Assembly: GCF_026151205.1 (NCBI RefSeq)
Contig: NC_087079.1
Location: forward strand, 992,001 to 1,056,000
Length of the DNA stretch: 64,000 nt
Direction of reading: 5' to 3'
Origin: Bolinopsis microptera
Lineage: Eukaryota; Ctenophora; Tentaculata; Lobata; Bolinopsidae
Shown here: positions 59,440-64,000 of the stretch, one piece after another
Layout of the letters: each line of letters begins with the position of its first letter
Numbering within the stretch: position 1 is the stretch's first letter
Notes under the pieces: generated by a model
The model's database searches: none
The model's input: the letters and a program-made list of their open reading frames with translations, nothing else
Told to the model about the DNA's origin: nothing
Translations under genes and position numbers: made by a program

Positions 59440-60700
59440 TCAGGAATACCACAGTGGTGGAAAGCACCTTGGTGTTTTGGGTTACCAGGCGTTTACCACG
59501 GCAGTGTGTGAAGGCCCTTTATTTACCAGGGGTTTTACCCAGCAGTGGTTGAGCACTTTTGTGTTGGGTTTACCCAGGGTGTTTTACCAAAGCAGTGGTG
59601 GAAGCAACTTTGTGTTTGGGTTAACCAGGGTTACCAGGTCGTGGTGTGCACTTTTGTGTCGGGTTACCAGGGTTTCCAGCCAGGTGTGAGCAACTTTTTA
59701 CGTGTTCGAGGGTTTGCAGGGGTTAACCATGCAGTGGTGTGGCACTTTGTGTTTGGGGTTGGACCCGGGGTTTTCCAGCTGTTTGGTGAGTTAAAGCACT
59801 TTGTGTTCGGTTTTTGTACCCAGGGTTATAACCAGCAAGGGTGGGTGAGGGCACTTTTGAGTGGTCAGGGGTTTACCAGGTTACCAGGCCTGGTGGTGAG
59901 CCATCTTTTGTGTCGGTTAACCAGTGGGATTACCCCAGTAGTGCGTTGGAAGGCACTTTGTGTCGGTACCAGGGTTTACCAGCAGTGGGTGAGCACACTT
60001 TTGTCGGTTAACAGGGTTACCAGCAGTGGTGAGCACTTTGTGTCGGTTACCAGGGTTTACCAGCAGTGGTGAGCACTTTTGTGTCGGTTACCAGGGTTAC
60101 CAGCAGTGGTGAGCACTTTGTGTCGGTTACCAGGGTTACCAGCAGTGGTGAGCACTTTGTGTCGGTTAGCAGGGTTACCAGCAGTGGTGAGCACTTTGTG
60201 TCGGTTAGCAGGGTTACCAGCAGTGGTGGAGCACTTTTGTGTGGTTACCAGGTTACAGCAGTAGGTGAGCACTTTGTGTGGTTACCAGGGTTACCAGCAG
60301 TGGTCGAGCACATTGTGTTGGTTACCAGGTTTACCAGCAGTGGTGAGCACTTTAGTGTCGGTTACCAGGGTTACCAGCAGTGGTGAGCACTTTGTGTCGG
60401 TTAGCAGGGTTACCAGCAGTGGTGAGCACTTTGTGTTGGTTACCAGGGTTACCAGCAGTGGTGAGCACTTTGTGTCGGTTAGAAGGGTTACCAGCAGTGG
60501 TGAGCACTTTGTGTTGGTTACCAGGGTTACCAGCAGTGGTGAGCACTTTGTGTCGGTTAGCAGGGTTACCAGCAGTGGTGAGCACTTATGTGTCGGTTAG
60601 CAGGGTTACCAGCAGTGGTGAGCACTTTGTGTCGGTTAGCAGGGTTACCAGCAGTGGTGAGCACTTTGTGTTGGTTACCAGGGTTACCAGCAGTGGTGAG
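59440..60700. repeat. 39-bp minisatellite, left block
   Basis: The unit joins GTGAGCACTTTGTGTCGG with TTACCAGGGTTACCAGCAGTG; 39 bases, a multiple of three. Variants are CGG/TGG and TTACC/TTAGC. The block is noisy at its left end and exact from about 60080 on, so it crosses the quality boundary. Because 39 is divisible by three it stays open in several frames on both strands. Confidence 0.93.
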
Positions 60701-60812
60701 CAAGTTCGGACAAGTTCTCGGACATCACTAAAACTACAGACGACAGCGCCTCTAATGTCGGATGAAGCGTCGGAGATAAACACCTACGTCCGACAGACAT
60801 CAGACCACAGTG
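60701..60812 (+). CDS. Candidate exon D inside the 39-bp minisatellite
   Basis: A unique segment interrupts the array. Read from 60701 it gives QVRTSSRTSLKLQTTAPLMS and then DEASEINTYVRQTSDHS, polar and coding-like. It ends at CCACAGTG before the donor GTGAGC at 60813, leaving phase 1 to match exon E. The acceptor is uncertain: an AG at 60699-60700 inside the repeat, or CTACAG at 60739, preceded by the branch-like CACTAAAAC. Both would enter in phase 0, matching exon C. The repeat unit itself carries the same CAGTG-GTGAGCAC donor string. The frame is also open straight through the array, so an unspliced reading is possible. Confidence 0.5.
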
Positions 60813-61531
60813 GTGAGCACTTTGTGTTGGTTACCAGGGTTACCAGCAGTGGTGAGCACTTTGTTACCAGGGTTACCAGCAGTGGTGAGCACTTTGTGTT
60901 GGTTACCAGGGTTACCAGCAGTGGTGAGCACTTTGTGTTGGTTACCAGGGTTACCAGCAGTGATGAGCACGTTTGTGTCGGTTACCAGGGTTACCAGCAG
61001 TGGTGAGCACTTTGTTACCAGGGTTACCAGCAGTGGTGAGCACTTTGTGTCGGTTACCAGGGTTACCAGCAGTGGTGAGCACTTTGTGTCGGTTAGCAGG
61101 GTTACCAGCAGTGGTGAGCACTTTGTGTTGGTTACCAGGGTTACCAGCAGTGGTGAGCACTTTGTGTCGGTTACCAGGGTTACCAGCAGTGGTGAGCACT
61201 TTGTGTCGGTTACCAGGGTTACCAGCAGTGGTGAGCACTTTGTGTTGATTACCAGGGTTACCAGCAGTGGTGAGCACTTTGTGTTGGTTACCAGGGTTAC
61301 CAGCAGTGGTGAGCACTTTGTGTCGGTTACCAGGGTTTACCAGCAGTGGTGAGCACTTTGTGTTGGTTACCAGGGTTACCAGCAGTGGTGAGCACTTTGT
61401 GTCGGTTACCAGGGTTACCAGCAGTGGTGAGCACTTTGTGTTGGTTACCAGGGTTACCAGCAGTGGTGAGCACTTTGTGTTGGTTACCAGGGTTACCAGC
61501 AGTGGTGAGCACTTTGTGTCGGTTACCAGCA
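60813..61531. repeat. 39-bp minisatellite, right block
   Basis: About 18 clean units, beginning exactly at the donor of exon D. Two units are shorter, losing the TGTCGGTTACCAG part (near 60862 and 61013). It ends at CGGTTACCAGCAGAGGC near 61531. Confidence 0.95.
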
Positions 61532-61783
61532 GAGGCATCCTTAGAATGCGGTGGTTCCGCATAACTTACATATTTAACCGCATAAATTTTGATATTTTGT
61601 TGCCTCTAAAAGTAAATGTTACCTCTGTCTACTCCAAAGCGTTATTATTCACATCAAATTACAATATATATCCAAACCTATAAATACTTATGTAAATGTT
61701 TGTTTACAGAAGCATATATTATATATATATTACATATCGCTGATATTTGTTATTATGTTTTCTATTATCCTGTTAATCTTCAG
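61532..61783. other. Presumed intron
   Basis: AT-rich and non-coding, ending in the pyrimidine-rich acceptor TGTTAATCTTCAG before exon E. Confidence 0.4.
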
Positions 61784-61835
61784 ACGATTTGTTAGACGGA
61801 AAGGCGGACAGCTTCCGTCAGAAACTTGGAGATCC
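61784..61835 (+). CDS. Candidate exon E of unrecognised plus-strand gene
   Basis: A 52-base open segment between TTAATCTTCAG and the strong donor GTGAGT at 61836. With one base from exon D it reads DDLLDGKADSFRQKLGD and leaves in phase 2 (CC). Other frames contain a stop or fit no neighbour. Short, acidic and helical; no domain recognised. Confidence 0.6.
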
Positions 61836-61993
61836 GTGAGTAAACGCTTTCTAGGCACTTCGTCACCTTTAAGCATTGCGAAGAACAGCAACACTTTTTG
61901 TTCGGTTTTAATAACTCACAGTAACTGTAGTTACTCGGCACGGCACGAATCCATATTTGTATATCAGCTAGAGAAACCAACTTGAAAAGTTGG

Positions 61994-62037
<44 letters not shown>
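61994..62037. repeat. TA dinucleotide microsatellite
   Basis: About 20 uninterrupted TA units in the presumed intron after exon E. Confidence 0.95.
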
Positions 62038-62039
<2 letters not shown>

Positions 62040-62858
62040 ATATTATGATATGTTCTGATTATCATAAAATTAGAATTTAACGAGTGCACAGCATGTTCCT
62101 AATCGAAACTTACTATTTTAGAAGTCACGCAGAAAACATTTCCGTTTGCACTTTTCTTATTCTATGTTGATTACAGATAAAATTATAACTAAGCGTTAGA
62201 GTTGAGTCCTGCCCTGGGAACAACCACTGAATGAATTGAATCATTGTACCAATCCTCATATCATCAAGTTCAAAAGAAACATGCAAACTGATAGCTTCTG
62301 CTAACTGCTTCCTGGTGGTTAGATTCGGTGTTTCATTAGTTTTATTTGTTAGACCTCTAGTGGAAAATACTTTAGGTTTAGTAATTCAATGAATAATATT
62401 TAATGATTTTACAGTCAGGGACCAGGGTAGTTTGGCACATAAAACGCATAAAACATTGTGTACAAATTAATTCCATCTATTAAAATATCGTAAAAAGACA
62501 GCCTTTGTTTTGGCCGATAATATCGGAAATCAGCAGTTCACAAAACAAGTCAGAAAATTAGCAATGTTGAAGCCACAATTCACACTGTTTACATTCCTTG
62601 ATTTCCTAGTGTTCTGCATCTCTCTAGGAAGCGAAAATTTTTATCGCTAATTTAAGGGTGATGTAATTAGACCCACGCTGCAAAACATAGCACAATGTTT
62701 CTGTTTCACGCCCTATTACTATTTTAGCCAAAGTTGCAAAATTTGCGGTGTGCACTTTTAAACACTGCTAAACACTGCAACTGGTCAGTGGGCAGCCACA
62801 CTCCTGCTGCTTAGCTATTTTGATCACCAGAAAATAAACTTTCTCTTTCACTTTCCAG
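62038..62858. other. Presumed intron, nothing recognised
   Basis: AT-rich and non-coding. It ends in a very good acceptor, TTTCTCTTTCACTTTCCAG. Confidence 0.4.
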
Positions 62859-63017
62859 GTCCTCTCAAGAAGGGGTAGATAATGAACTCTGTTCCCACGA
62901 GGGAATGTTAAAGATGGTTCCTTAATGGACACAGGAGAGGAGTCGAACTCCAAGTTTCTAGATAGAGCTATGTTAGATACAGTAACCGAAGGGGCCACGG
63001 AGGGAATCACCGACATT
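62859..63017 (+). CDS. Candidate exon F with one frame break
   Basis: A 159-base segment between a strong acceptor and the donor GTGAGT at 63018. Joined to exon E it reads SSQEGVDNELCSHEGMLKMV and meets TAA near 62923. Another frame, open from about 62895, reads MDTGEESNSKFLDRAMLDTV and on to GITDI, phase 0 at the donor, matching exon G. One inserted or lost base in the overlap (about 62895-62923) would join them. Either a sequencing indel or a true mutation; alternative acceptors I tested do not give matching phases. Acidic, polar, no domain recognised. Confidence 0.5.
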
Positions 63018-63320
63018 GTGAGTTTACACTATAACTTTAAAATAATGGCCCAGTTGTGGTTAAGTTTTAATCGCGTTTTATGCAATTTCGATATTTAACA
63101 AGCATAATTAGATCGGATTATGCTGAACTATTTTATTATTTGTGACGGTGATAAATCATTAATTGTCCTTCAATCTTTTAATACAGTACTATGCATGTGA
63201 ATTTCGTTAGATAAAACGTCTATTCTTTTGTCTTTGGTAGATTTGAGGATTCCCCAACTACAGTTGTTACCATGTTACCATGGTAACTGATGTGTTGTTA
63301 GGATTCCTTTACTTTTCTAG

Positions 63321-63387
63321 GTAGATAAAGTTCAGTGGGATGTTAAGGAGAAACTAACCAGGTCGAAATCTAAAAAGAAGCTAAAAG
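63321..63387 (+). CDS. Candidate exon G of unrecognised plus-strand gene
   Basis: A 67-base open segment after TTTACTTTTCTAG and before the canonical donor GTAAGC at 63388. It reads VDKVQWDVKEKLTRSKSKKK then LK, strongly basic at the end, like a nuclear or membrane-anchoring basic patch (inference). Enters in phase 0, leaves in phase 1 with G, fitting exons F and H. Confidence 0.65.
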
Positions 63388-63468
63388 GTAAGCCATAGCT
63401 CTCTTCAGGGGTGTTTCTCTTGTTTTATCCATTAAAGTCGACTACGTGGAAACTCTGTAGCCTCCTCG

Positions 63469-63560
63469 AAATGTCTATACTTGAAAGGATCCCAGCCATG
63501 TCTTTACTTGAAATGAGCCCAGCTATACTATACTTGAAAGGAACCCAGCTATACTATTTG
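63469..63560. repeat. Short degenerate 28-bp tandem repeat, about 3 copies
   Basis: Units resemble TACTTGAAAGGAACCCAGCT with ATACTA spacers. They lie in the intron between exons G and H. Confidence 0.75.
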
Positions 63561-63578
63561 ATAGTTCCCCCTCCCCAG

Positions 63579-63742
63579 GAACTCCCAGATCCGCAGTTTC
63601 CCCCAAGTCCTCCTCGGGAGGATTGTCCTGTCGTCCCCACACAGTCTCCCAGGTCCCCAGCAACTCACTCCGGAGACAGAGATCTAGAGTTGCTAGTGCC
63701 CCTCAACAGCGACCCACTTCCGCCGGACTTAAAGAGGTTTGA
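63579..63742 (+). CDS. Candidate exon H, possibly the last exon
   Basis: Starts after TTCCCCCTCCCCAG. With one base from exon G it reads TPRSAVSPKSSSGGLSCRPH, then a Ser/Pro/Arg-rich stretch to RPTSAGLKE. At 63737 GTTTGA could be a weak donor (exon end 63736, phase 0) or, read on, a Val codon and the stop TGA at 63740-63742. Low-complexity Ser/Pro/Arg composition suggests a disordered, possibly phosphorylated tail. A different frame over the same bases is also open but lacks phase support. Confidence 0.6.
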
Positions 63743-64000
63743 TAATATACGGAGGGTCTTATCTGGTTATCTCGGGGCTGTTTTTTTACATATTTCCCTG
63801 TAATAAACTGATTAGCTAATCGTTATAGTAGTAGTAGTAATCGTTATAGTAGTAGTAGTAATCGTTATAGTAGTGGTAGTAATCGTTATAGTAGTGGTAG
63901 TAATCGTTATCGAGCGGCCTTTCCTCGGAAAATGCAGCCGATAGCCTCAAAACGTAATCTTAATAATTATTATCTATATTGAAGTTATTATTTATTATTA
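63743..64000. repeat. 21-bp tandem repeat and flank
   Basis: CGTTATAGTAGTAGTAGTAAT units start at 63821, 63842, 63863, 63884 and 63905, exactly 21 bases apart, with AGTAGT or AGTGGT variants. The remaining sequence to the window end is AT-rich and non-coding. Confidence 0.9.

Noticed and set aside
59545-61683. Long frames with 13-residue repeats as a repeat protein
   Set aside because: The unit is divisible by three and open on both strands in several frames, so openness is not evidence of coding. It is kept only as an alternative reading around exon D.
62768-63016. 82-codon minus-strand frame
   Set aside because: It is the antisense shadow of exon F, which has proper splice sites and phase support on the plus strand.
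63411-63803. 130-codon plus-strand frame over exon H
   Set aside because: It runs through the short intronic repeat and acceptor in a frame that does not match exon G; the spliced reading is better supported.
1-64000. tRNA, rRNA or LTR retrotransposon/viral sequences
   Set aside because: I saw no cloverleaf with a matching anticodon stem, no rRNA core, and no protease/integrase or LTR pair; all reverse transcriptases here are LINE type.

Overview
The window is animal (metazoan) DNA: genes are split by GT-AG introns, the sequence is AT-rich, and it carries non-LTR retrotransposons, a hAT-like DNA element, minisatellites and a metazoan receptor gene. There are no bacterial operons, rRNA or tRNA. 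An aquatic invertebrate is plausible from the receptor and retroelement types, but I cannot name a species. Base quality changes sharply along the window. About 1-8.4 kb, 16.4-36 kb and 60-64 kb read cleanly. About 8.4-16.4 kb and 36-60 kb look like uncorrected long-read sequence, with runaway homopolymers, a 300-base C tract and indels in every repeat unit.

Layout. 0-4.4 kb: two CR1/Jockey-type LINEs, tail to tail, both incomplete. 4.4-7.6 kb: tandem repeats and two short plus-strand exons. 7.6-10.95 kb: an inverted duplication with one degraded arm. 11-16.5 kb: low-quality AT-rich sequence, a C-rich array and a 42-bp array. 16.5-17.4 kb: a LINE tail. 18.8-22.96 kb (minus): a complete four-exon gene for a 1107-residue secreted-ectodomain LDLa GPCR with a relaxin-receptor/LGR-like seven-helix domain. 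23.25-30.8 kb (minus): one RTE-like LINE broken by three insertions (a CR1-like LINE tail, a composite inverted-repeat insertion carrying a LINE ORF1-like gene, and a hAT-like MITE). 30.97-33.07 kb: an R2/NeSL-type LINE with a restriction-like endonuclease, flanked by identical 228-bp direct repeats. 33.37-33.78 kb: a 58-bp array. 34.89-35.73 kb (minus): the last part of an ionotropic glutamate receptor, with several frame changes. 35.74-45.07 kb: a 53-bp array. 48.4-50.5 kb: a shorter array. 59.4-61.5 kb: a 39-bp minisatellite surrounding a candidate exon.

Eight candidate plus-strand exons (5.7, 6.2, 34.2, 60.7, 61.8, 62.9, 63.3 and 63.6 kb) have splice phases that chain without conflict, apart from one indel in the sixth. 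They may belong to one unrecognised gene whose introns hold the GPCR, the glutamate receptor and all the repeats. This gene model is inference. The GPCR model is strong because signal peptide, phases and domains all agree.
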